Shown here one piece after another: positions 43,765 through 51,879 of a DNA stretch of 64,000 bases (the first letter of the stretch is position 1; each line of letters starts with the position of its first letter). The notes under the pieces are model-generated. The model was not told the origin of the DNA, ran no database searches, and saw only the letters and a list, made by a program, of their open reading frames with translations. Both the position numbers and the translations under genes were made by a program. The stretch comes from an uncultured Opitutaceae bacterium (GTDB lineage Bacteria > Verrucomicrobiota > Verrucomicrobiia > Opitutales > Opitutaceae), in NCBI GenBank assembly GCA_951813085.1, contig OX638348.1, forward strand, positions 3,171,627-3,235,626. Direction: 5' to 3'.

Positions 43765-44733
43765 ATGATTCGCCAAAAGCGCCATATTCTCTACGGCCTG
43801 AGTGAGGAAAAAACCTCCACCAAAGGATTGTGGCTGCTCGCATTGCTGTATTTCGGCTCCCTTATCGCTGCCCTATTCCTAAGCTTGATCGCTTGGAAAA
43901 TCACCCACGCCCTTGATCCAGACGCCACTGGATACCTAGCAAACAAACCGTATCCAAAATTCTTTGATAGGTCTCGTTGGTTTAGTGTCCTATTATTGCT
44001 TCCTTACCTATTTTGGCAGTGCAAGGTAACGAATTTCAAAGCGGTAGGCTTTTCTGCTCCGTTTCTCAAAACAGTGGGGAAGTGGTTTCTTTTCGGAATT
44101 GGAATGATCGCTCTCATCTACGGCGGCACTTTTGCGCTTGGGGCGATTGAAGCCCGCCCTGAAAGCTCATTGGCAACCTTTATCTACAATTTGGACAATG
44201 CTATTCTCGTCGGCATTGCAGTCGGCCTGCTAGAGGAAATCGTATTTCGCGGACTTGTATTCAGAATGTTCTATACGGCTATGAAGCCAATTCCAGCGAT
44301 AGTAGCATCCTCTGCTTTTTTCGCCATACTGCACTTCAAGTCATCCGCACTGGAATTCGAGGGCCTGACACCTGACCAGATCGGCTTCGCAGAAGGATTC
44401 GCGGTGGCAATCGACACCGCGTTTGCGATCGTCACTCAATTCGATTTCACCTATCTTGCTGCAATATTCCTGGTCGGCATCGTTCTTCACCAGGTATTTT
44501 TGCTTTCCGATAATCTCTGGGCAAACGCTGCATTGCATGCGGGCTGGGTATTTTCGATCAAAGCGATCGGAGGCGTATTCCAAACCTCTGAGTCCGCGAA
44601 CCTGTTCACTGGCACGATTCGAGTCGCTGATGGATACTGGGTCATTGTCGTCCTTATCGCATTCATCGCGCTATTTAGCGTCCAGTTGAAGTCCAAAGAT
44701 CCCGGAACAAATGGAAACCCCGAACGTACATGA
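43765..44733 (+). CDS. CPBP-family intramembrane protease
   Basis: 322 residues with seven to eight hydrophobic segments. The signature EEIVFRGLVFRMF (EExxxR) and FFAILHF, with a later His in the last helices (LVGIVLHQVFLL), provides the glutamates and histidines of the membrane-embedded active site of CPBP (Abi/CAAX) proteases. These cut peptides or act in bacteriocin immunity. The last gene overlaps tolC by four bases (ATGA), suggesting co-expression. Confidence 0.85.
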   Translation: MIRQKRHILYGLSEEKTSTKGLWLLALLYFGSLIAALFLSLIAWKITHALDPDATGYLANKPYPKFFDRSRWFSVLLLLPYLFWQCKVTNFKAVGFSAPFLKTVGKWFLFGIGMIALIYGGTFALGAIEARPESSLATFIYNLDNAILVGIAVGLLEEIVFRGLVFRMFYTAMKPIPAIVASSAFFAILHFKSSALEFEGLTPDQIGFAEGFAVAIDTAFAIVTQFDFTYLAAIFLVGIVLHQVFLLSDNLWANAALHAGWVFSIKAIGGVFQTSESANLFTGTIRVADGYWVIVVLIAFIALFSVQLKSKDPGTNGNPERT

Positions 44734-46229
44734 GCCAATTCTTATCACTTCGGAACCACGCTAGGCAAACGACCCTAATCGCCATCGCCGCGACGATCGG
44801 TTTTTCTTTCATCGATGCACCTGCATACGGTCGAACGCTAACCGTCGAAGAGTGCATCCAAATCGCCCTCGACAAGAACTTCGACGTAAGAATCAGCGAG
44901 AATACCACCAGGCGAGCCGAGCAGGACGTGAAAATTGCAGACGCTGAGTTCGAGCCGTCATTCGGACTGACGACTTCGGATAGCTTTAATACGCAGGTTC
45001 GATCCGGCAACCTGCTCGACGGCGCTGCCCAGCCCCAGTCCAATGCCCAATCCACTCGGGCGACGGTTTCGAAAGGATTGGATACCGGAGGTACGCTTTC
45101 GCTGAGCACTCGATTGAATAGAAATTTCTCGAATTCAACCAACAGTACGATCAACCCACGCTACAATGCTAGCACGACGCTGAGCATCCGCCAGCCGCTC
45201 TTAAGCGGATACGGCCCAGCCGTCGCCAAAGCGCGCCGTAAACTCTCAGAATTATCCCTGGAACAGGCTAAAATCGATTTCCAAGCCACAGTTCTTAGAA
45301 TAATCAATGACACTGAGATTGCTTACCACTCCCTAGCCTTCGCTCAAGAGCAGTGGGAAGTGAGAAAAGCCGCTTTGGAATTGGCGGAGACGCTACTTTC
45401 TGAAAACAAGACCAAACAAGAAAAAGGGGCCGCTACTGGATTGGATGTCCTCCAAGCGGAAGTCGGAGTGGCCAACGCGACTGACAGGCTTCTGCGAGCC
45501 GAGAAAGCGGTCCACGACGCGCAAGACAACCTGTTGACCATAATCGGCGAAGACAAATTCGATGGAGGTCTACTGACCGTCGAGGCGCCCAATGTCGAAA
45601 ATACAATAGCGCCCGATGTCGATGCAACGTTCACCAATGTAATCAACAATGCGCCTCGATACCTTACCTTGCTCAATCAAAGGCAGCAAAGAGAGATCGA
45701 GCTGAAACGAGCCAAGCGCAATCGGCTCCCGTCGGTTAACTTGAATGGAGACTATTCTTTGACCGGCCTGGAAGCGTCAAAGAAATCTGCCTACGATGAC
45801 GTGACTGAAGCCGAGAGTTTCAATTGGCAGTGGTCGCTCTCGGTCGATGTTCCCTGGGGATTGAATGAGAAGAAGGCGAACTACGTCAAAGCCCAGATCC
45901 AATTGGACACGGAAGACGCCCGCGCATCCCGCGAGCAACAGCGCCTAATGCGCGATACTCGAATCGCTATCAGGAATGTGACTACGGCAATCGATGGCAT
46001 CGGCATAAAGGAGTTGGCGACTCGTCTCAGCGCAGAAGAATTCGAAATGGAGAAAGCGAAATTCGACGCTGGACTGAGTATCGGCCGGAGAGTCCTTGAA
46101 GCGCAACAACGAATGGACGAGTCGCAAGTTGACGAGCTGCAGGCAAAGATCGACCTCCTTGATGCCTATTCAAATTTGAGAGAACTCGACGGTGCCTCCT
46201 TGAACCGCTACGGGATCGAATTTGAATAG
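44730..46229 (+). CDS. TolC-family outer-membrane efflux protein
   Basis: 499 residues. An N-terminal signal peptide (ends near APAYG, about residue 34) leads into LTVEECIQIALDKNFDVRISE, the first helical half, then a second similar half around LTLLNQRQQREIELKRAKRNRLPSV, the tandem pattern of outer membrane efflux proteins. TolC-like trimers span the outer membrane and periplasm for drug or protein export. No inner-membrane pump gene is adjacent. Overlaps the CPBP gene by 4 bases. Confidence 0.9.
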   Translation: MSQFLSLRNHARQTTLIAIAATIGFSFIDAPAYGRTLTVEECIQIALDKNFDVRISENTTRRAEQDVKIADAEFEPSFGLTTSDSFNTQVRSGNLLDGAAQPQSNAQSTRATVSKGLDTGGTLSLSTRLNRNFSNSTNSTINPRYNASTTLSIRQPLLSGYGPAVAKARRKLSELSLEQAKIDFQATVLRIINDTEIAYHSLAFAQEQWEVRKAALELAETLLSENKTKQEKGAATGLDVLQAEVGVANATDRLLRAEKAVHDAQDNLLTIIGEDKFDGGLLTVEAPNVENTIAPDVDATFTNVINNAPRYLTLLNQRQQREIELKRAKRNRLPSVNLNGDYSLTGLEASKKSAYDDVTEAESFNWQWSLSVDVPWGLNEKKANYVKAQIQLDTEDARASREQQRLMRDTRIAIRNVTTAIDGIGIKELATRLSAEEFEMEKAKFDAGLSIGRRVLEAQQRMDESQVDELQAKIDLLDAYSNLRELDGASLNRYGIEFE

Positions 46230-46234
46230 AGCAA

Positions 46235-46675
46235 ATGCCTTTCGATCTGAGTATCGCTGTCATTGCGGACACGCACAATCGTATTCCTGATTCGCTGATT
46301 GATCAGATTGCGCCCGCAGACGAGATATGGCACCTTGGCGACTGAGACCTTGGACGTCCTGAAAACCCTCGCCACCCCTCTATCGATCGTCCAGGGAAAC
46401 AACGATCCCTATTTCATCATGTGGGAAGAAGTTCCGATTCTGGAACGAGGAGGATTTCGATTTCAGCTTCAGCATCTCCCCCCACGCGATGTCCATTCGG
46501 ACCTCACCGCACTATTGTTTGGCATATGCACTACCCGATTCGCGAAGCTCTCGCCGGCGGCCTTTCCCTCAATCCGGGAGCGATAACCGATCCGCGCAAT
46601 GGAACCTTCGCTTCATTCGCTTGGCTACGCATTGAGCGAGATACACAATGGAGCTGGGATATCCAAACCCTGTGA
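46235..46675 (+). pseudogene. Metallophosphatase (MJ0936/YfcE-like), frameshifted twice
   Basis: The ATG at 46235 starts SIAVIADTHNRIPDSLIDQIAPADEIWHLGD, the metal-binding D-x-H and GD motifs of calcineurin-like phosphoesterases, then a TGA stop at 46343. The next piece in another frame has VQGNNDPYF, equivalent to GNCD. A third has HMHYPIREALAGGLSLNPGAITDPRNG, the second His metal site and the end of the protein. Two frame changes are needed within 440 bases. Activity would be phosphodiester hydrolysis if it were intact. Confidence 0.75.
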
Positions 46676-46769
46676 GGACTCTCTTCGAATTGAAATGGGA
46701 TGTGAAATGCATCCATGACATCACTTAGTTCTTTTCCGGAATCGGATTCAATCTAGAGTGCGCCTATAG

Positions 46770-47627
46770 ATGTCAGCCGTATCCAAAAATGCGCTCAAGC
46801 TGAGGCTCATTAGCTATAATATCGCGCACGGGCGTGGCTTTTCGCTCTATCAGGGATTTCACAGTTCCAATGGCATTCGAAAGAACTTAGAAAAGATTGC
46901 ATCGATCATAAATGAGCAATCTCCCGATATTGTCGCCTTTCAGGAAATCGATCAATCGTCGCATTGGAACAACCACATCGATCTCCTCAAGCACATACAG
47001 GATGAGACCGGCTACGCCTATTCAGAACATGGCATCCTCAACACTCGATTTGGAAGAAAGCCATTGTGCTATGGAAACGCATTCCTATCGAAGCATCCTA
47101 TCTCCAACTGCGTTGTCACTCCCTTTGGCGACAAGAGCTTGGGTGAAAAAGGATTTATGGAAGCGAGAATCCAAAAAGGAGGTACCGACATTGAAATCAT
47201 CAATCTTCATCTGGATTTCAGGTCTCGTCGTACACGAATCGCTCAAATTGAAACGATACTAAAACGGATCAGGCAGTTGACTGAATCACGGTCCAATGCC
47301 CATCCCCCAATCATTTGCGGAGATTTTAATACCGGTTCGAAGCGGTTTAGCGATGCCGTAAGGCAATTCCTAGTACGCGCTGCTACTCATGCTCACTATA
47401 CCTACTATCCACGCAATCAGCGTACCTTTCCAGCCCACTTCCCATCAAGAGGCCTCGACTTTATTCTAGTTCCTCAGCCTATCGCCGTTAGCGAGGCGAG
47501 AGCGATCAAGTCTTTCGCATCAGATCACCTTCCAGTGTCCATCGATCTTGAAATTTCGAATACCAACGGCTCTAGCGGAAAATTAGCTAAATCGCAATCA
47601 GACGCCAACTCGAACTCGAAGAGCTAG
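46770..47627 (+). CDS. Endonuclease/exonuclease/phosphatase-family hydrolase
   Basis: 285 residues. The EEP fold motifs are visible: RLISYNIAHG near the start, IVAFQEID (catalytic Glu), NLHLDF, ICGDFNT and FASDHLPVSIDL (Asp-His pair). The family cleaves phosphodiesters in nucleic acids, inositol phosphates or lipids. The substrate is unclear. It begins 95 bases after the broken phosphatase and ends at a strong terminator. Confidence 0.85.
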   Translation: MSAVSKNALKLRLISYNIAHGRGFSLYQGFHSSNGIRKNLEKIASIINEQSPDIVAFQEIDQSSHWNNHIDLLKHIQDETGYAYSEHGILNTRFGRKPLCYGNAFLSKHPISNCVVTPFGDKSLGEKGFMEARIQKGGTDIEIINLHLDFRSRRTRIAQIETILKRIRQLTESRSNAHPPIICGDFNTGSKRFSDAVRQFLVRAATHAHYTYYPRNQRTFPAHFPSRGLDFILVPQPIAVSEARAIKSFASDHLPVSIDLEISNTNGSSGKLAKSQSDANSNSKS

Positions 47628-47635
47628 ACAAAGAA

Positions 47636-47663
47636 AAAGCCCAAGGCTCTCACCTTGGGCTTT
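47636..47663 (+). terminator. Hairpin terminator between the EEP hydrolase and the SWIB gene
   Basis: AAAGCCCAAGG pairs perfectly with CCTTGGGCTTT across a six-base loop CTCTCA. A-rich and T-rich sequence on the two sides lets it work in both directions between two convergent genes. Confidence 0.88.
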
Positions 47664-47685
47664 CAAATAGTTTCTGAGCGAGGGC

Positions 47686-47952
47686 TCAGCTAGCAACGTG
47701 ATTTGAAACGAGCTTGGTCATCTCGAACATCGAGACTTTATCCTTACCGTCAAATACAGCTTTCAATTTATCATCTGCGATTATCTCGCGGCGATTTGAT
47801 GGGTTTTGTAAATCGTTAGATTTGATATAATCCCAGAGCTTTTTCGTCAATTCAGTACGAGGAAGTGGATCCGCACCTACAACTGCCGCAAGAGCCGCAT
47901 CTGGGGTAACGGGTCTCATGAATGCCGCATTGGGCTTTTTGTTCTTAGCCAT
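47686..47952 (-). CDS. SWIB/MDM2-domain protein
   Basis: 88 residues comprising one SWIB domain: MRPVTPDAALAAVVG, PLPRTELTKKLWDYIKSNDLQNPSNRREI, then KLKAVFDGKDKVSMFEMTKLVSNHV. SWIB domains are known in eukaryotic chromatin remodelling and, in bacteria, mainly in Chlamydiae, Planctomycetes, Verrucomicrobia and some Bacteroidetes, sometimes with topoisomerase I. The protein is short and self-contained. Function in bacteria is not established. Confidence 0.9.
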   Translation of the reverse strand: MAKNKKPNAAFMRPVTPDAALAAVVGADPLPRTELTKKLWDYIKSNDLQNPSNRREIIADDKLKAVFDGKDKVSMFEMTKLVSNHVAS

Positions 47953-48418
47953 AGAACTATTTTGGATACCTTATATAGAGTTGAAGCAAACCTAAATAGC
48001 TCTCTTTCGCTAAAAATCTGCATTTTGCGGCCTTAGAGAGCATCGTTTAGTAAATATGATGCTAATGAAGGATAGACTCTAGACAGAATGGGACATCCCA
48101 ACGGATAGCCCTGCACCGATTAAGCGCATTGTGAATATCGGTTTCAACGCGACTTTTTTCCAATTGAGGTCCGTCAATACCTCTTTCTCGACTAAACCCA
48201 GCAATACCGTAAGAACAGCGCAAACGCTGATTGAATCCGAGCTCGCTAGGTATCCTTGCGGACACGATTCCACTTGTTTTGCAATCCCTCGCGCTTTAAC
48301 AAGAGAGTCACTTCACAAATATAAGTATCTCTATAATCGATTCCTGCTGTAGTAAGATTCTTGTTTCAATCAATTCCGATTCAGATCGTTCAAAATTCGG
48401 GATGCCAACCCGCAAAAT

Positions 48419-49117
48419 ATGAGTAGCAACCAAACTAGAATCGTAGTCATCGAAGACCAAATAATGTTGAGGGATTTGGTTACGACGATGGCCTCGAGCA
48501 TCCCTGGAATTTCAGTCGTAGGCGAAGCGTTGGATGGAAGAGAAGGATTGAGGATGTGTGAAGACGAGAAGCCTGATCTCATTATTTTCGATCTGTTCCT
48601 TCCTGGCCTTAACGGGATTGAGATCCTAAGGCAATTCGGGAAAAAGAATCCAAAAACTCGATTTATAGCGATCTCCGCAAACTTTACGCCAGACTCCATT
48701 AGAGAACTTCTGGAGCTTGGTTGCCACGGCATTATAGCAAAAAGCTCATCCGCGTCTAAGCTCAAGGAAGGCATGAATGAGGTCTGCAACGGCAGCGGGT
48801 ACCTGTGCCCAATGGCCGCAAGCCTACTTCGTGAATCGCACCTAACTAGAACGGGTTAGGGAAAGCGAAAAGGACGGCTCTCCAATCGCGAACGAGAAAT
48901 GCTGCAAGCGGTCGCCGAAGGATTCAGCACAAAGCAAATCGCAGAGAAGCTGGAGGTGAGCGTTAAAACGATCGAAGCCCACCGGGCGAATCTGATGAAG
49001 AAGTTCGACGCTCGAAGCGCCGTGGAACTCACGCGTTGCGCCTACGAGATGGGTATCATTGAACTGCCTGCTCGCTACGGGATCGCAGATCCGAGCAACG
49101 CGCCCAGAGATGTGTAG
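48419..49117 (+). pseudogene. NarL/FixJ-type response regulator interrupted by an in-frame amber stop
   Basis: The receiver domain (Asp in LIIFDLFLPG) is followed in the same frame by RTG, a TAG at 48857-48859, then GKRKGRLSNREREMLQAVAEGFSTKQIAEKLEVSVKTIEAHRANLMKKF, the LuxR helix-turn-helix. One nonsense codon cuts the linker. The split leaves a possible lone receiver. It is a paralogue of the regulator at 4189-4824. The preceding 47953-48418 has no gene I can support. Confidence 0.8.
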
Positions 49118-49205
49118 CTTGTAGCCGCGCGACACCGGGAGTACCTGATCCGAGTCTACCCGAAGAGTGACATCGAAGCTTAGAGACGAAATTAGTTGAC
49201 TATTA

Positions 49206-49217
49206 CTACGGTTGTAG
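49206..49217. promoter_or_regulatory. CTAC-N4-GTAG motif upstream of the ExbB-like gene
   Basis: CTACGGTTGTAG lies about 200 bases before the ExbB start. The same 12-bp half-site spacing (CTAC, four bases, GTAG) occurs twice before the second TonB-like gene, at 50767-50778 and 50811-50822. It may be an operator for a shared regulator. Confidence 0.4.
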
Positions 49218-49414
49218 TACAACCTATTTCAATCGTGTCTCCTATAGGATTTACGGTTCACTCAAGTGACGGAATTACTTGGGGATACGCTTGACTCGAT
49301 TGGTTAAACCCTATTTCAAACATCACTTCTGCAGGATAAAAATTAGCGAATGTTTCATTGCCTGAACGCATTTGATTTTTCAGTCCTCGCTGCGAACGAA
49401 TTTACGATACCTCA

Positions 49415-50023
49415 ATGAACGACAAACCTTATCTAGACCAAGCGATAGAGATCCTATCATCGGGTGGATGGATTATGATCCCACTCTTCATCTTAGGCTT
49501 TATTGCGTTTTATGTGGCTGCCAGACTCTTTCTCTTCTTCCTGAAGGGACACTTTAGCAAAGTTACCATAGAAAAATGCGAGGACTGGGTCAAAGACTCG
49601 ACTCACGCTGAAGGACAGGTCGGCGAGATCATTCGGTATTCCCAGGACGGCGTCGCTTCCTTGGGTGACATTCAAAATCGATTCTCCGAGATTCGAACAG
49701 CTGAAATGCCGCGCTTGAACCAGAATATCACCATGCTGACCATCCTCGTGAACACAGCTCCTCTAATGGGGCTTCTGGGAACAGTATTGGGAATGCTCAC
49801 CACGTTCTATGGAATCTCCCTTGGCGGCTCGGAAAGCACCACCAACATCGTAGCCAGCGGCATTCATGAAGCCCTTATTACAACCCAAATGGGACTTTGC
49901 TTGGCAATCCCAGGATATTTCGTCATCTACTTCCTAAGGCAGAAAGTAATCGACTACGAAAGCTTCCTCGTCCGCTTGGAGAGCATATCCTTGCAGCAGT
50001 TCCGCAATAAAGTAACCAGCTAA
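49415..50023 (+). CDS. MotA/TolQ/ExbB proton-channel protein
   Basis: 202 residues with three transmembrane segments (around 15-40, 112-130 and 155-180) and the cytoplasmic loop between the first and second. Sequences such as NTAPLMGLLGTVLGMLTTF, conserved in ExbB, mark the proton-pathway helices. ExbB, with ExbD, energises TonB. No ExbD is found here; the next gene is a TonB-like protein 17 bases downstream. The ATG at 49415 follows a long AT-rich leader. Confidence 0.85.
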   Translation: MNDKPYLDQAIEILSSGGWIMIPLFILGFIAFYVAARLFLFFLKGHFSKVTIEKCEDWVKDSTHAEGQVGEIIRYSQDGVASLGDIQNRFSEIRTAEMPRLNQNITMLTILVNTAPLMGLLGTVLGMLTTFYGISLGGSESTTNIVASGIHEALITTQMGLCLAIPGYFVIYFLRQKVIDYESFLVRLESISLQQFRNKVTS

Positions 50024-50040
50024 TCCCTTTATTTGCCCCT

Positions 50041-50694
50041 ATGAGCACAAATTACAAGTCATCCAATCAGGACGGAAACCTATTTGCTAACGGGACCCTG
50101 GGACTCATTTTCACTGCAGCGATTTTCATCGTGCTCCCAGCGATGCATATACTGGGTCAAATCAGCCTGAACACGCGCGAGGTAGTGACGATGGATGCGA
50201 GCGAAGCTCCTCCACCTCCTCCCCCTGAAGATCTCCCTCCACCTCCTGAAGAAAATGAAGAGCTCGAAAAGCCTGAGGTTGAAGAGCCGCCACCGCCGAT
50301 GACCTTAAGCCAATTGGAAATGGCGTTGAATCCAGGCTCAGGAAACGCAATGGGTGACTTTGGATTTGGCGATTTCGATTCCGGAATCGACGCCCTCGGC
50401 GACATGGAGATCTTTGACCTTCGCGATGTGGATAAGTTGCCTCGAGCGCTCTTCCAAGTGGAGCCAAATTATCCCTACTCCCTTAAGCAAGCGAAGATCA
50501 GCGGATGGGTGCAGCTCGAGTGGATTATCGATGAGAATGGAAAAGTTCTCAAGCCACGCGTCGTAAAGTCCTCTCATCGCGAGTTCAACCAACCCGCGAT
50601 CGAATCGATCATGCGTTCCAAATGGTCTCCTGCCCGAAAAGGCGGAAAAACCGTGAAGGTCCGCGTTATCCAGCGAATGGACTTCAATCCGTAA
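50041..50694 (+). CDS. TonB-like energy transducer
   Basis: 217 residues. One N-terminal transmembrane anchor (about 20-42) leads to a Pro/Glu-rich spacer (APPPPPPEDLPPPPEENEELEKPEVEEPPPPM) and then an unusual Gly/Phe/Asp stretch. The TonB C-terminal domain from about 145 includes YPYSLKQAKISGWVQLEWIIDENGKV and SKWSPARKGGKTVKVRVIQRM. TonB transmits proton-motive force to outer membrane receptors. It follows the ExbB-like gene directly. A terminator lies 27 bases beyond its stop. Confidence 0.85.
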   Translation: MSTNYKSSNQDGNLFANGTLGLIFTAAIFIVLPAMHILGQISLNTREVVTMDASEAPPPPPPEDLPPPPEENEELEKPEVEEPPPPMTLSQLEMALNPGSGNAMGDFGFGDFDSGIDALGDMEIFDLRDVDKLPRALFQVEPNYPYSLKQAKISGWVQLEWIIDENGKVLKPRVVKSSHREFNQPAIESIMRSKWSPARKGGKTVKVRVIQRMDFNP

Positions 50695-50720
50695 AAGAGA
50701 AGACCAATCAAGTTTTGTGA

Positions 50721-50748
50721 AACGGACAGTATTCGCTGTCCGTTTTTT
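50721..50748 (+). terminator. Terminator after the first TonB-like gene
   Basis: AACGGACAG pairs perfectly with CTGTCCGTT around a six-base loop and is followed by TTTT. It separates the ExbB-TonB unit from the second TonB-like gene. Confidence 0.9.
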
Positions 50749-50765
50749 GTGCGTAAGCAATTATT

Positions 50766-50823
50766 CCTACAGATGTAGTATTTAAAGCTTGCCCAAGCTT
50801 GAATCATTTCCTACATCTGTAGG
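50766..50823. promoter_or_regulatory. Paired CTAC-N4-GTAG palindromes before the second TonB-like gene
   Basis: CCTACAGATGTAG (50766-50778) and CCTACATCTGTAGG (50810-50823) are exact inverted partners, 44 bases apart centre to centre. Each half carries the CTAC-N4-GTAG spacing also seen at 49206. They lie 28 to 85 bases before the ATG at 50851, where an operator would sit. Confidence 0.45.
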
Positions 50824-50850
50824 TAATAAATAACCAACCCTAATGATCCA

Positions 50851-51495
50851 ATGAGTACGACCTATTCCCAATCCCATTCAAGTGGCGCGCCTTTGAGCAA
50901 GGTAACGCTTTCCTTCGTCGCGACACTCACCGTTTTCGCCATATTGCCGCTACTTCACCTCATACCTGATTTTTTTGAGTCAGACTCTCCGCCGAGAAGT
51001 GGATTCACATTCGACGATATTCCAGAAATCATCGTCGATCAGCCAGAAGTCGACCCTCCAAAAAAGAAGAAACTGGAAAAACCAAAGTTGCAAAAGCCGC
51101 TGGATACAATCGACTTGGAAAAAATTTTCAATCCTATTGAACCCGGTCCAGGTACAAGTTCGATCGCTACGGACTTAACGAGCTACATCGACTCTGCTGA
51201 CGCTATCGCTACGTTCGAACTACCCGACCTTGACCGCAAGCCGCGCCCAATTTTCCAAGTAGAACCCTTCTATCCCTACTCTCTTAAGAATCAGAAGATA
51301 GGCGGGTGGGTGATCCTAGAATGAGCCATAAACACTCGCGGAAATGTTGAGAAGATTCGCGTTATTGACTCTAGCCATCGTGAATTTCAGCAAGCGGCAA
51401 TCGACTCCATTTTGAAATCCAAATGGGAGCCAGGCGAGATCGAGAGCAAGCCTGTGAACGTTCGTGTAAGGCAACGCATAAACTTCTCGCCTTAA
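50851..51495 (+). pseudogene. Second TonB-like protein, interrupted by one TGA in place of a conserved Trp
   Basis: The frame gives a transmembrane anchor, a Lys/Pro-rich spacer (KKKKLEKPKLQKPLDT) and the TonB C-terminal domain. It is interrupted by TGA at 51322-51324, where the paralogue upstream has Trp (VQLEW), reading VILE-stop-AINTRG. The frame then continues in-frame (VEKIRVIDSSHREFQQAAIDSILKSKW) to a TAA at 51493-51495. A single TGG-to-TGA change explains the defect. Between 51496 and 51879 there is no supported gene. Confidence 0.8.
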
Positions 51496-51879
51496 TCTAG
51501 ATCAGTATTCGCTCAGGAATCACCTATCGTGAAGCGAGCCAGCTAGTCCCTCCACCTTTACAGGAAAGTGTCGTGGAGACCAAATGGAGGGATTGGTTCG
51601 CTTCCTTTCAAATCCAGAGGACTCAAGCTTCGCTGCGTCAAACCCCTTGTAGTTTTCTTCCCTCTCGCGGCATCCCAATTCCTAAGGAAACGTCAAGCAG
51701 CGAGAGCTGTTCACTCTAGCTTCAAATGGCGGTGTATAGACTCAAATACAACTGAACAGCCTCGCGCTAAAATATGCGCAATTTCCTGTCCTGACTAGAG
51801 TAAATTATCTGGCCCATCGGAGCGCACGTTTCTTATGAGGGCGATAGGCACGTTTTTGGATGAAAGATGGTCTATTCGG

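Noticed and set aside
48062-48352. Overlapping open frames of 60-73 codons on both strands between the SWIB and regulator genes
   Set aside because: Each overlaps frames on the other strand with no ribosome-binding signal or homology.
19169-48859. Genome-wide TAG or TGA recoding
   Set aside because: Many intact genes end at TAG (for example galE and the ketosynthase) or TGA, so stops are used normally; the three in-frame stops are lesions or errors.
51580-51605. Possible attL: GGAGGGATT in common with the tRNA-Ser 3' end
   Set aside because: Only nine to ten bases match and the surrounding bases diverge; chance similarity is likely.
51568-51798. Open frame of 76 codons after the second TonB-like gene
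   Set aside because: Composition and lack of a start signal suggest chance; no family resemblance.
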